The notes below the pieces were generated by a model. The model saw only the letters and a program-made list of their open reading frames with translations, did no database searches and was not told the DNA's origin. 64,000 nt of DNA from an uncultured Fluviicola sp. GTDB taxonomy: Bacteria > Bacteroidota > Bacteroidia > Flavobacteriales > Crocinitomicaceae. A program made the position numbers and the translations under genes. Shown piece by piece: positions 16,189 to 25,497 of this stretch. Within the stretch, counting starts at the first letter, position 1; each line of letters opens with the position of its first letter. Location of the stretch: contig NZ_CAMLDC010000004.1 in the NCBI RefSeq assembly GCF_946478805.1, positions 1 to 64,000 on the forward strand. Reading direction: 5' to 3'.

Positions 16189-18246
16189 ATGAAAACTACA
16201 CTCTCCTCTCTTGCACTTGTATTAAGTGTGATTTCCTATGGCCAAACTTTTAACGGGACATCCGGAAATATTCTCGACAATCAGGAATTGGTAAAATCCC
16301 TAAATGTCAGTGGCTTACCCACTCCCATCAATCAAACAACCTTTGGTTTGGAACAAGTGTGCTTGTCAATAACTCATACTTGGGACGCGGACGTGACAGC
16401 AACTCTGGAGGCTCCGGACGGGACCCAGATCATTCTTTTTTCTGCTATCGGAGGAAGTGACGATAATTTTGACGGAACATGTTTGCGCGGAGATGCGACT
16501 ACTTCCATCTTAGTTCAAAATGCTCCATTCAGCGGCGTGTTTAAACCTCAGAGCTCGTTAGGAGTTGCAAACAATAACCAAAATCCGAATGGCACCTGGA
16601 AAATGCGCATATACGATTCTGCGAGTGGTGATCAAGGGACATTGGATTCCTGGTCCATTACCTTTGGAAATAATCCTGCCACCTATCAGCCATTTGTAAG
16701 CAGTAACTTACCAATTGTCATTCTCAATACAAACAACCAAAGCATTCCTGACGAACCGAAAATTGACGCTCAAATGAAAATGATCGACAACGGTCCGGGA
16801 AACCTCAATCACGTGACTGATTTCCCCAATGCATACAACAATAAGATCGGGATTGAACGAAGAGGATCCACGTCCGGGGATTTCCCCCAAAAATCGTATG
16901 GTTTTGAAACTCGCGACATCAATGGTACAGTAAAAGACACGACCCTCTTGGGAATGCCCGACGAACACGATTGGATCTTATACGCTCCATACAACGACAA
17001 AAGCTGTATGCGCAATATCTTGACCTATGAGTTGGCAAATAAGATGCAGCATTATGCTTCACGGACAATTCTTTGCGAATTGGTCTTAAATGGTCAATAT
17101 CAGGGAATCTATACCTTAATGGAAAAGATCAAGCGTGACCCGAACAGAGTGGATATCGCAAAACTTCTCCCGACAGATATCGCCGGCGATGATCTGACGG
17201 GCGGATACATCATCAAGATTGACAAAACGACAGGATCCAACAACGACGGCTGGACATCCAATTATCAGGCTGCTGACAATTCGGATGTGAATTTCTTATA
17301 CCACTATCCGAAATCAAATGACATTCAACCGCAACAAAAGGATTATATCCAAGCCTATGTCGATTCGTTTGAAACAGCACTTGACGGCCCGAATTTCGCA
17401 GACCCAACAAGCGGATATAGAAAATACAGTGTTCCGGAAACGTTTATCGATTTCCTGATTCTGAATGAGATCAGTAAAAACGTAGATGGCTATCGCCTAA
17501 GCACCTTCCTTCATAAAGAGAAAGATTCCAAAGGAGGGAAATTGCGCATGGGCCCTATGTGGGATTTCAACCTGGCTTGGTGGAATGCAGATTATTGTGC
17601 TGGAAATGATGCAACCGGTTGGCAATACGATTTTTCAAACACCTGTCAGGGAGGATGGCAACCTCCAACCTGGTGGACACGTATGTTGGAAGACCCTTGG
17701 TTCCAGGATGAGTTAAAATGCCGTTGGACAACTCTTCGTCAAACCTTCCTTTCAAATGATTCACTTGACGCAAAAATTGATTCCATTGCACAATACATCG
17801 ATCAGGCAAAAGACCGTCATTTCGAACAATGGCCTCTTTTAGGCACTTACACCTGGCCAAATCCCAGTCCCATCCCAGCAGATTATCCGGGAGAAATTGC
17901 TGCAATAAAAACCTGGATAGTTGATCGTGCAACCTGGATTGACAATCACATTATCGGAACGTGTCATTTAGGAATTATTGAACAGGAAATAGCTTCCTTA
18001 ACGGTTTATCCGAATCCATTCAATGAAGATCTTCATGTATCCTGGTTTTCCACAGGAATCAGCAATGCACAAGTGAAATTATTCGATCTGAATGGAAACG
18101 AAATCAGCTTTTTGGAAATAACTCCGACTTATGGAATGAATGACGTCAAGTTAGGCAACTTTTCAAGTGCTTTGAGCAGTGGAATCTATTGGGTTGAAAT
18201 CCAGGAAGGGACTTCGATCAGTCGTGTCAAGGTGGTGAAAAACTAA
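16189..18246 (+). CDS. Secreted CotH-like protein with P-domain and T9SS sorting domain
   Basis: 685 aa. The signal peptide is residues 1-19 (ending ISYGQ). A proprotein-convertase P-domain-like beta sandwich covers about 21-165 (SITHTWDADVTATLEAPDGT, NPNGTWKMRIYDSASGDQGTLDSW). A CotH-type spore-coat kinase-like domain covers about 175-590 (ERRGSTSGDFPQKSYGFETRD, DEHDWILYAPYNDKSCMRN, GQYQGIYTLMEKIKRD, GGYIIKIDKTTG, RMGPMWDFNLAWWN). The last 75 residues are a T9SS type A sorting domain (VYPNPFNEDLHVSW, SGIYWVEIQ, RVKVVKN). CotH in Bacillus phosphorylates coat proteins; here the protein would act at the cell surface or outside, and activity is inferred only. Monocistronic. Confidence 0.93.
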   Translation: MKTTLSSLALVLSVISYGQTFNGTSGNILDNQELVKSLNVSGLPTPINQTTFGLEQVCLSITHTWDADVTATLEAPDGTQIILFSAIGGSDDNFDGTCLRGDATTSILVQNAPFSGVFKPQSSLGVANNNQNPNGTWKMRIYDSASGDQGTLDSWSITFGNNPATYQPFVSSNLPIVILNTNNQSIPDEPKIDAQMKMIDNGPGNLNHVTDFPNAYNNKIGIERRGSTSGDFPQKSYGFETRDINGTVKDTTLLGMPDEHDWILYAPYNDKSCMRNILTYELANKMQHYASRTILCELVLNGQYQGIYTLMEKIKRDPNRVDIAKLLPTDIAGDDLTGGYIIKIDKTTGSNNDGWTSNYQAADNSDVNFLYHYPKSNDIQPQQKDYIQAYVDSFETALDGPNFADPTSGYRKYSVPETFIDFLILNEISKNVDGYRLSTFLHKEKDSKGGKLRMGPMWDFNLAWWNADYCAGNDATGWQYDFSNTCQGGWQPPTWWTRMLEDPWFQDELKCRWTTLRQTFLSNDSLDAKIDSIAQYIDQAKDRHFEQWPLLGTYTWPNPSPIPADYPGEIAAIKTWIVDRATWIDNHIIGTCHLGIIEQEIASLTVYPNPFNEDLHVSWFSTGISNAQVKLFDLNGNEISFLEITPTYGMNDVKLGNFSSALSSGIYWVEIQEGTSISRVKVVKN

Positions 18247-18248
18247 GA

Positions 18249-18282
18249 TACGAACGCGACACATCGCGTTTGTACTTTTTTA
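18249..18282 (+). terminator. Terminator after the CotH-like gene
   Basis: TACGAACGCG pairs with CGCGTTTGTA (one G-T wobble) around a 6-nt loop, followed by CTTTTTT. It lies between convergent genes. Confidence 0.85.
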
Positions 18283-18300
18283 TTTTTCATCCTGCCCGCA

Positions 18301-18678
18301 CTATATCTTTTTCAGGAAAACATCCGGTTGAGGATAAATCCCCTTTCGTTCCAAACGCTTCTCTTTTTTATATAGGATATAACTTTCGGGAATGAATTGT
18401 CCGTCCAATTTGGCTTCAAAGTAAATTCCGCTCTTGTCCTCTTTGATAAATTGGTAGGTTCCTTTGATTTCCTTTGAAGCGATTTTTTCAATAATGATTC
18501 CTTCCGGTTCTAATTGAACCTTCATCTGCGTACTCTGCACTTGAAAAACTTCCGCGCCTAATTCCAGAGCATAAGAAGGAATTTCGCCTGTGAAAACACC
18601 CAGGTATTTCTTTTTGATTTCCTGGGAATTCCCGCTGAAGGAGCAAGTTAATACGAGAAGTAATAAACAAAAACGCAT
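18301..18678 (-). CDS. Small secreted protein, function unknown
   Basis: 125 aa. The N-terminal MRFCLLLLVLTCSFSGNSQ is a Sec signal peptide; the Cys at position 12 sits in a weak lipobox (VLTC), so lipid anchoring is possible but not convincing. The mature part is beta-rich, with alternating polar and hydrophobic residues and many charged residues (QSTQMKVQLEPEGIIIEKIASKEIKGTYQFI and LYKKEKRLERKGIYPQPD), suggesting a small beta-barrel or sandwich. I do not recognise the family. It is monocistronic and convergent with the CotH-like gene. Confidence 0.7.
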   Translation of the reverse strand: MRFCLLLLVLTCSFSGNSQEIKKKYLGVFTGEIPSYALELGAEVFQVQSTQMKVQLEPEGIIIEKIASKEIKGTYQFIKEDKSGIYFEAKLDGQFIPESYILYKKEKRLERKGIYPQPDVFLKKI

Positions 18679-18806
18679 CTTTTAGTTTTGAGTAAAAATA
18701 GATAAAGGAATCAACAAACCAATCGAATTATCAACCAAATCAAATTGCCTGCGATTAATTTTCCTAACTTCGGGTTTAGTTTTCCAATGCTCATTTCAAC
18801 ACTCAA

Positions 18807-19601
18807 ATGAAACAATATCACGATTTATTACAGCACATTCTAGACAAAGGAACTTTCAAAGGAGATCGCACCGGAACAGGCACTTTATCCACTTTCGGAT
18901 ATCAGATGCGCTTCAATCTGGAAGAAGGATTTCCGGTTTTAACGACCAAAAAATTACACTTGCGGTCCATTATCCATGAGTTGTTGTGGTTTCTTCAAGG
19001 TGATACAAATATTCAATATCTAAAAGATAACAATGTTTCCATTTGGGACGAATGGGCAGATGAAAACGGGAATTTAGGGCCTGTTTACGGATATCAATGG
19101 CGTTCGTGGCCAACTCCGGAAGGTGGTTCAATCGATCAGATCTCGAACCTGATCGAGCAGATCAAAAAAAATCCGAATTCACGCAGATTGATCGTAAATG
19201 CATGGAATGTCGCGTATGTAGACAACATGGCTTTGCCTCCTTGTCACACAATGTTCCAGTTTTACGTTGCTGAAGGGAAATTGAGCTGTCAGTTATATCA
19301 GCGCTCTGCCGATACCTTTTTAGGAGTTCCATTCAATATTGCATCCTATGCATTGTTGACGATGATGGTGGCTCAGGTATGCGATCTGAAACCAGGAGAA
19401 TTTATTCATACATTGGGAGACGCACACCTGTACTCCAATCACCTGGACCAGGCAAAATTGCAATTGGAACGTGATTTCAGACCGCTTCCAACGATGAAGG
19501 TCAATCCGGAAGTCAAAGATATTTTCGGGTTCAAATACGAAGATTTTGAATTATTGAATTACGACCCGCATCCGACAATTAAAGCACCAATAGCAGTATA
19601 A
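18807..19601 (+). CDS. thyA: Thymidylate synthase
   Basis: 264 aa, exactly the length of the Escherichia coli enzyme. It converts dUMP to dTMP with methylene-tetrahydrofolate in the cytoplasm. The catalytic Cys146 is in [12 protein letters not shown]. Other conserved parts are RTGTGT (21-26, phosphate-binding Arg21), the IWDEWA segment, [19 protein letters not shown] with its folate and dUMP contacts, and [10 protein letters not shown] near-consensus promoter (TTG at 18745, TAACTTCG at 18765-18772) lies upstream. The genome therefore makes dTMP through ThyA rather than only ThyX. A dihydrofolate reductase gene, a common neighbour, is not present here. Confidence 0.98.
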   Translation: MKQYHDLLQHILDKGTFKGDRTGTGTLSTFGYQMRFNLEEGFPVLTTKKLHLRSIIHELLWFLQGDTNIQYLKDNNVSIWDEWADENGNLGPVYGYQWRSWPTPEGGSIDQISNLIEQIKKNPNSRRLIVNAWNVAYVDNMALPPCHTMFQFYVAEGKLSCQLYQRSADTFLGVPFNIASYALLTMMVAQVCDLKPGEFIHTLGDAHLYSNHLDQAKLQLERDFRPLPTMKVNPEVKDIFGFKYEDFELLNYDPHPTIKAPIAV

Positions 19602-19650
19602 AAGACTTTTTTAGACTTGAGACTCAAGACAAAAGACTTAGACTTTATAT

Positions 19651-19682
19651 AAAAAAGCGAAGTATTTATCCTTCGCTTTTTT
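19651..19682. terminator. Bidirectional terminator between thyA and recQ
   Basis: AAAAAAGCGAAG and CTTCGCTTTTTT form a perfect 12-bp stem with an 8-nt loop, giving T tracts in both directions. Flanking sequence at about 19605-19645 and 19690-19727 holds further GACTT/AAAGAC-type imperfect inverted repeats. Confidence 0.9.
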
Positions 19683-19728
19683 ATTTCGACAAATCTGTCT
19701 ATTGTCTTTAGTCTGTCGTCTTTTAATC

Positions 19729-21909
19729 TTAATTAGCCATTTCACTCATAAACTTGATCCGCATCAGTCTCAACTCCTCTTCGGTATAATCACCATCGAA
19801 TTCATGATAAGCTGTCGCCAAATCATCTGTTTCAGCTTCGGAAAAGTAATCGTAGATCTCGTCCTGATTGTCCGAATCTAAGATATCATCGATGTAGTAA
19901 TTGATATTCACCCGTGTTCCGGAAGAAACAATTGCTTCAATTTCTTCAATCACCTCATCCATTGATTTCCCCTGAGCTCTTCCAATATCCTCCAGAGGCA
20001 ACTTGCGGTCAATATTCTGGATCAACTGAACTTTCAATACGGATTTATTGATCAATGATTTCACAACCAGATCCTGTGGCCGGTCGATTTCGTTTTCCTC
20101 TACATATTGAGTAATCATTTCGACAAATGGCTGACCATAGCGTTGTGCTTTACCCGCACCGACTCCCTGACAGTTAGTCAACTCATCAATGGTGATCGGA
20201 TACTGGAAACACATATCTTTCAAGGTCGGTTCCTGGAAAATGACAAATGGCGGAATATTGTTTTGTTTTGAAAGCGATTTTCGCAAATCAATCAACATGT
20301 CATACAATACCTCATCAAAAGCACCGCCTTTTCCCGGAGCAACAATTCCATCATCCTCATCCGAAGCAGAATAATCATGTTGCTTCAATAAGGTAAACGA
20401 CACCGGATTTGCCAGGAATTTCTTTCCGTTTTCGGTGAACTTCAACGTTCCGTAAGTTTCAATATCCTTGTATAAAAGACCCGCAACCACCGTTTGCCTG
20501 ATAACTGCATTCCAGAAATGTTCATCACGTTCTTTTCCAACGCCGAACAAAGGCGCCTGATCATGCCGGTAACTTTTTATTTCAGCCGTTACACCACCCG
20601 AAAGGAAGGCGCAAACATGTTTTGATTTTTGTTGTTCCTGAAGGAAATCAACCACTTGGAGCAAGTGATGAACAAATTCCTTTCCTTCCAATTTTTCCCG
20701 CGGATGCTTGCAATTGTCGCACATTTCATTGCATCCTTTCTCGTCGAATACCTCTCCGAAATAATGCAGGATGAATTTCCTCCGGCAAACAGAAGTTTCA
20801 GAATAAGAAACAATCTCACTCAACAGTTGTTTCCCGATCTCCTGTTCTGCAACCGGTTTTCCCTGAAGGAATTTCTCCAGTTTTTCAATATCCTTGTAGG
20901 AATAAAATGTGATGCATTCTCCTACTCCACCATCACGTCCGGCCCTACCCGTTTCCTGGTAATAACTTTCCAATGATTTCGGAATGTCGTGGTGAATCAC
21001 AAAACGCACGTCCGGCTTATCGATTCCCATCCCGAATGCAATGGTTGCAACGATAACATCCACCTCTTCCATCAGGAACATATCCTGATGTTTTCCGCGG
21101 GTCGTGGCGTCCAAGCCGGCATGATAAGCCAAGGCATTGATCCCGTTCACCTGAAGCAATTCGGCCATTTCTTCCACTTTCTTCCGGGAAAGGCAGTAGA
21201 TGATCCCTGATTTCCCCTGGCGTTGGCGTATGTAACGGATGATTTCCTTTTCAACGTCCTTTTTAGCCCGGATCTCATAATACAAATTATCCCTGTTGAA
21301 TGACGACTTGAACAGTTTCGCGTCCATCATATTGAGGTTCTTTTGAATATCTGCCTGGACTTTGGGTGTAGCCGTAGCCGTCAAAGCAATGATGGCAACA
21401 TCCGAAATTTTCTCAAAAATCTCTCTTAACCTCCTGTATTCAGGGCGGAAGTCATGTCCCCACTCAGAAATACAATGCGCCTCATCAATTGCGAAAAATG
21501 AAATCGGTACAGAAGTTAAAAAATCAATGTTCTCTTGTTTGGTTAATGATTCAGGAGCTACGTAGAGTAATTTTGTTTTACCAGCAAGAATATCATCCTT
21601 CACCCGATTGATTTCGGTTTTGCTGAGGGATGAATTCAAAAAATGCGCAATCGAGTTGTGGTCACTCACATTCCGGATCGCATCTACTTGATTTTTCATC
21701 AATGCAATCAATGGAGAAACTACAATCGCCGTACCTTCTGATAATAATGCAGGAAGCTGGTAACACAGGGACTTTCCACCACCGGTGGGCATAATTACGA
21801 ATGTGTTCTTCTTTTGTAACACATTGGTGATTATATTTTCCTGTTGTCCCTTGAATTGATCGAAACCAAAAAATTTCCTTAGAGCTTCCTTTAGATCATT
21901 CTGATCCAT
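19729..21909 (-). CDS. recQ: ATP-dependent DNA helicase RecQ
   Basis: 726 aa. A 3'-5' superfamily 2 helicase acting in recombination and fork repair. Walker A PTGGGKS is at 41-47, the DEAH box at 142-145 with the aromatic-rich loop CISEWGHDFR, and motif V/VI GRAGRDGG near 327-334. The RQC zinc site uses cysteines in CRRKFILHYFG and GCNEMCDNC (about 377-403), followed by a winged helix. An HRDC domain spans about 525-605 (VLYDMLIDLRKSLSKQN, PITIDELTNCQGVGAGKAQRYG). The C-terminal 120 residues are a helical tail with an acidic stretch (DDILDSDNQDEIYDYFSEAE). Divergent from tatC. Confidence 0.97.
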   Translation of the reverse strand: MDQNDLKEALRKFFGFDQFKGQQENIITNVLQKKNTFVIMPTGGGKSLCYQLPALLSEGTAIVVSPLIALMKNQVDAIRNVSDHNSIAHFLNSSLSKTEINRVKDDILAGKTKLLYVAPESLTKQENIDFLTSVPISFFAIDEAHCISEWGHDFRPEYRRLREIFEKISDVAIIALTATATPKVQADIQKNLNMMDAKLFKSSFNRDNLYYEIRAKKDVEKEIIRYIRQRQGKSGIIYCLSRKKVEEMAELLQVNGINALAYHAGLDATTRGKHQDMFLMEEVDVIVATIAFGMGIDKPDVRFVIHHDIPKSLESYYQETGRAGRDGGVGECITFYSYKDIEKLEKFLQGKPVAEQEIGKQLLSEIVSYSETSVCRRKFILHYFGEVFDEKGCNEMCDNCKHPREKLEGKEFVHHLLQVVDFLQEQQKSKHVCAFLSGGVTAEIKSYRHDQAPLFGVGKERDEHFWNAVIRQTVVAGLLYKDIETYGTLKFTENGKKFLANPVSFTLLKQHDYSASDEDDGIVAPGKGGAFDEVLYDMLIDLRKSLSKQNNIPPFVIFQEPTLKDMCFQYPITIDELTNCQGVGAGKAQRYGQPFVEMITQYVEENEIDRPQDLVVKSLINKSVLKVQLIQNIDRKLPLEDIGRAQGKSMDEVIEEIEAIVSSGTRVNINYYIDDILDSDNQDEIYDYFSEAETDDLATAYHEFDGDYTEEELRLMRIKFMSEMAN

Positions 21910-22068
21910 AAAGTTTGAATATTAGAGGATTACCTAAATTAATGTTATCGAAATTACAGATAATAAAACGCAAAGGCGCTATAAAATCGGCAACTATACT
22001 AAAATACAAGATAAATCAACAAAAAACAACTATTAACATTTCATTACCCGTAAATTTTGATGAATTAT

Positions 22069-22076
22069 TAACTTTG
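22069..22076 (+). promoter_or_regulatory. -7 box (TAACTTTG) upstream of tatC
   Basis: Perfect TANNTTTG match. It lies 9 nt before an ATG at 22086 and 27 nt before the ATG at 22104, which favours the second start. It excludes the long upstream reading-frame extension from being coding. Confidence 0.55.
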
Positions 22077-22103
22077 CGTCAAAGTATGGAAGAGGAAAAA
22101 AAT

Positions 22104-22883
22104 ATGTCGTTCTTACAACATCTCGAAGAATTGAGATGGAGACTGGTTAGATCCGCAGCTGTAATCATTGTTTTGGCTATTGTTATCTGGTGGTTTCAGG
22201 ACTGGATCATGACCCATGTTTTCCTTTCGATGAGTAAACCGGACTTCTTCACTTTCCATGTATTCTGTAAATACATGCATTTCATGTGCGTGGATGAAAT
22301 TCCAATCAACTTTCAATCCACCACCATGGGAGGCCAGTTCTCTTATGCATTATGGATGAGTTTCCTGGGCGGTGTAGTTATAGGCTTCCCTTTTATTTTC
22401 TATCAGCTTTGGTCGTTCGTGAAACCGGGATTGAAGCAGAATGAAAAGCAAATGGTAAAAGGAATTGTCTTTTATGTAAGCCTTCTTTTCTTCCTAGGAA
22501 TTTTATTCGGTTATTTCATTGTGGCACCAATGAGTGTTCAATTCTTTGGAACTTACCAGATTACCAAAGAGATCAAGAATGATTTCACCATCAATTCATA
22601 TATGAGTACGATTCTTTCTACCGTATTCTACTCCGGATTATTCTTTTTACTTCCAATCCTGGCTTACTTACTTGGAAAATTAGGGATTGTCTCTTCCGGT
22701 TTCCTCATAAAATACCGCAAACATTCGATTGTTGTGGTTTTAATCCTGGCAGCCATCATCACTCCACCGGATATGATTTCCCAGGTAATTGTAAGTATCC
22801 CTATCTTACTTCTTTATGAAATTGGAATTTTCGTAGTGAAACGTGTTGAAAAAGTGCGCTTGAAAGAAGAATCCAACGGGTAA
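22104..22883 (+). CDS. tatC: Twin-arginine translocase subunit TatC
   Basis: 259 aa from the ATG chosen here, giving the family N-terminus MSFLQHLEELRWRLVRS; a start at 22086 would add only six residues, and the reading frame further upstream holds the promoter. Six transmembrane helices are visible, with the conserved cytoplasmic first loop/N-tail HLEELRWRL and the FYQLWSFVKPGLKQNEK segment that contacts twin-arginine signal peptides. The protein is the receptor core of the Tat pathway, exporting folded proteins across the cytoplasmic membrane. No tatA or tatB gene is adjacent. Confidence 0.95.
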   Translation: MSFLQHLEELRWRLVRSAAVIIVLAIVIWWFQDWIMTHVFLSMSKPDFFTFHVFCKYMHFMCVDEIPINFQSTTMGGQFSYALWMSFLGGVVIGFPFIFYQLWSFVKPGLKQNEKQMVKGIVFYVSLLFFLGILFGYFIVAPMSVQFFGTYQITKEIKNDFTINSYMSTILSTVFYSGLFFLLPILAYLLGKLGIVSSGFLIKYRKHSIVVVLILAAIITPPDMISQVIVSIPILLLYEIGIFVVKRVEKVRLKEESNG

Positions 22884-22930
22884 GCCCAATCTTGTTTTTA
22901 CTCTGAGTTTTTCTTAGTTTTACCTCATCT

Positions 22931-25390
22931 ATGTTCAAACTGAGAATTCTATTTCTACTCTGCCTGACTCAAAGCTTTGTCTATTCGCAACAGACCAAAG
23001 TTTCCGGTCGTGTCGTTGATGCAGAGACAGGAGAAGGGATTCCTGATGTACGGGTTCAATTTCAGTATTCCAAGATTGGGACACTTACGGACAGTCTTGG
23101 ATTCTATATCTTACAAACATACTATGCAACCGATAGTGTGACCTATTTCATGCCGGAGTTTACAATGGTAAAAAAGGCGGTGAAGAAAGACCAGGAACAG
23201 GTAATTGACGTGAGATTGACCGAAGCGGTAATGGATATCACTGAAGTTACCATCAAGCCACCCGATGAATTTCCTTCCACAACCCTGCACAAGAAAGTCA
23301 TCGCCCATAAAGATGCCAACAATAAGGAAAAACTAAGTTCCTACGAATACGAGTTATACAATAAGATCCAAATCGACCTCAACAATATTGGCGACAAATT
23401 CAAGGATCGTGATATTGTCAAACGCCTGGATGTGGTGATGGACTACCTCGATTCAGTCGATGGAGGAAAAACTTACCTGCCCGTTATCCTTTCCGAAAAC
23501 ATTTCTCAATTCAGTTACAAGAACAACCCGAAAAAGAAAAGGGAATTGGTTTCCGCAACCCGTATTTCAGGAATTGAAAACCTGCAACTGAACCAGTTCC
23601 TTGGGGAAATGTACCTGGATTTCAATATCTACGATAACTATTTAAATATCTTTCAAAAGGCATTCATCAGTCCGGTGGCGAATTTTGCCCGAAACTACTA
23701 TAAGTTTTACCTGGAAGACAGTATGTTCATTGATAACAACTGGTGTTACAAATTGCGTTTTACCCCGAAAAGGACCGGTGATATGACTTTTGAGGGAGAA
23801 ATGTGGATCAACGATACTACTTATGCTGTAAAAACATTCAAAGCCAAATTATCTCCGGGGGCAAATATCAATTATGTGCAGGACATGTACCTGGAGCATC
23901 ATTTTGACCAGGTTCAACCGGAAGTATGGATGCTTACGGAGGAGAAAATGATCCTCGACCTGAAAGTCACCAAAGGGACAAAATTATACGGATTCTATGG
24001 TCGTAAATATTCCTCGCGAAAGAATTTTGTGATCAACCAGGATCGACCCGATGACTTTTACAAAAGTGATTTCACCGTAGAGCTTGAGGACAGTGCTAAA
24101 ATACGGGATAAAGAATACTGGATCGCTCACAGGCATATTCCGCTAAACGATCAGGAGAACGGAATCGACAACATGGTTGACTCATTGAATCACGACCCTT
24201 TCTTTAAATTCCTGAAGAATTCCACCTACATGCTTGCTTCGGGATATTATCCGATTGGTAAGATAGAACTCGGCTCCATCTACTCCCTTTTTTCCGTGAA
24301 CCCGGTAGAAACATTCCGCACGGGTCTGGCAATCCGGACTTCCAATGCATTTTCCAAGCGGGTCGAATTTGGCGGGCGATTATATTACGGTTTTGGAGAC
24401 AAACGTTTCAAATATGGATTAACTACCCGAATCAATATCTCACCAAAAAAGCGGGGACTCCTGATCATTTATGGAAACCGGGATATCGAACAAATCGGTA
24501 TTTCACCGACAGCAGCAGCAGTGGGATCGACTTTCAGCTCGCTTTTACGGACTGGGCCTTTGGATAAGTTGACTTTTGTTGATAAAGCCGGAATCAACCT
24601 GGAAAAGGATTTCGGGAAAGATTTTGTGATTTTTGGTGGATTCGAATGGAAAGAATACACCCCATTGGGATTAGCCACTTATGAACGCAAAAATGAATTT
24701 GGAGGTCTTGATACGATCAGGCACATACAAAGCTCTGAAGTCACTTTGCGTTTCAGATGGTGTAAGGACGAAGAGTTCATTTCCGGAAATTTTGACCGTA
24801 CCACTTTACCATCCAAGTTCCCGATCTTATCCGTTCAGGGAATTTTTGGAATAAAAGGTGTTTTTGGAAGTGATTACAATTATCAGAAACTGGAATTCGC
24901 AATGGAACACAGCCGGAATATCGGGGTGCTGGGCAGACTTCGTTATGGAGTGAATTCAGGTGTTGTTTTGGGAACGGTGGCCTATCCTTTCCTGAAAGTT
25001 CATGAGGGAAGTCAATCGTATTGGTTGTATACGAACTCTTTTAACAGGATGTCTTATTTTGAGTTCATTTCAGACCGGTATGTTGGCGGATTCTTCGAAC
25101 AACATTGGCAAGGCTTGTTATTTGACCGGATTCCTTTAATCAAGAAATTGAAATGGAGATTGGTAACCACCGGCCGAATCACCTATGGTGCAATCAGTCA
25201 GAGACACAAGGATGTGATGATCATTCCATCCTTTACCAAGCAATTCGGGAATACACCCTATGCAGAAGCTTCTGTTGGAATTGAGAACATTTTCAAACTT
25301 GGTCGAATAGATCTTGTCTGGAGAATCACCCATTTAGCTCCGGGAATCCCTCCTTTGGGAATTCGGGCACGCTGGTCATTTGCCTTCTAA
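22931..25390 (+). CDS. DUF5686 family outer-membrane protein with CarboxypepD_reg-like domain
   Basis: 819 aa. The signal peptide covers residues 1-20 (MFKLRILFLLCLTQSFVYSQ). A CarboxypepD_reg-like beta sandwich follows (about 23-105: VSGRVVDAETGEGIPDVRV, DSLGFYIL, ITEVTIKPP). The long remainder matches DUF5686 of Bacteroidota, with a central periplasmic region and a C-terminal half of alternating aromatic beta strands that ends in GIRARWSFAF, an outer-membrane barrel-type C-terminus. The family is thought to sit in the outer membrane; its exact role is unknown. It starts 47 nt after tatC and may share its transcript. A run of TTTTGAAC repeats follows. Confidence 0.88.
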   Translation: MFKLRILFLLCLTQSFVYSQQTKVSGRVVDAETGEGIPDVRVQFQYSKIGTLTDSLGFYILQTYYATDSVTYFMPEFTMVKKAVKKDQEQVIDVRLTEAVMDITEVTIKPPDEFPSTTLHKKVIAHKDANNKEKLSSYEYELYNKIQIDLNNIGDKFKDRDIVKRLDVVMDYLDSVDGGKTYLPVILSENISQFSYKNNPKKKRELVSATRISGIENLQLNQFLGEMYLDFNIYDNYLNIFQKAFISPVANFARNYYKFYLEDSMFIDNNWCYKLRFTPKRTGDMTFEGEMWINDTTYAVKTFKAKLSPGANINYVQDMYLEHHFDQVQPEVWMLTEEKMILDLKVTKGTKLYGFYGRKYSSRKNFVINQDRPDDFYKSDFTVELEDSAKIRDKEYWIAHRHIPLNDQENGIDNMVDSLNHDPFFKFLKNSTYMLASGYYPIGKIELGSIYSLFSVNPVETFRTGLAIRTSNAFSKRVEFGGRLYYGFGDKRFKYGLTTRINISPKKRGLLIIYGNRDIEQIGISPTAAAVGSTFSSLLRTGPLDKLTFVDKAGINLEKDFGKDFVIFGGFEWKEYTPLGLATYERKNEFGGLDTIRHIQSSEVTLRFRWCKDEEFISGNFDRTTLPSKFPILSVQGIFGIKGVFGSDYNYQKLEFAMEHSRNIGVLGRLRYGVNSGVVLGTVAYPFLKVHEGSQSYWLYTNSFNRMSYFEFISDRYVGGFFEQHWQGLLFDRIPLIKKLKWRLVTTGRITYGAISQRHKDVMIIPSFTKQFGNTPYAEASVGIENIFKLGRIDLVWRITHLAPGIPPLGIRARWSFAF

Positions 25391-25392
25391 AA

Positions 25393-25466
25393 AAGTTCAA
25401 AAGGTTTAAAGGGTTCAAAAATGGTTAAAGTGGATTTTGAACTTTTGAACTTTTGAACTTTTGAAC
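25393..25466 (+). repeat. TTTTGAAC tandem repeat with upstream inverted copy
   Basis: Four exact copies of TTTTGAAC run head to tail at 25435-25466. AAGTTCAAAAG at 25393-25403 is the exact reverse complement of CTTTTGAACTT at 25442-25452, so the stretch can fold into a long hairpin and may end transcription of the DUF5686 gene. The last repeat copy supplies the -33 TTG of the lptB promoter. Confidence 0.8.
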
Positions 25467-25492
25467 TTTCTATTCTAATTATCTTATTTTTG
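25461..25492 (+). promoter_or_regulatory. lptB promoter
   Basis: TTG at 25461-25463, a 21-nt spacer and TATTTTTG at 25485-25492. Only 5 nt separate the -7 box from the GTG start, so the transcript is predicted to be leaderless. Confidence 0.6.
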
Positions 25493-25497
25493 CTCTA

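Noticed and set aside
21915..22103. Extended N-terminus of TatC
   Set aside because: The extension contains the TAACTTTG promoter box and is not part of the known TatC N-terminus.
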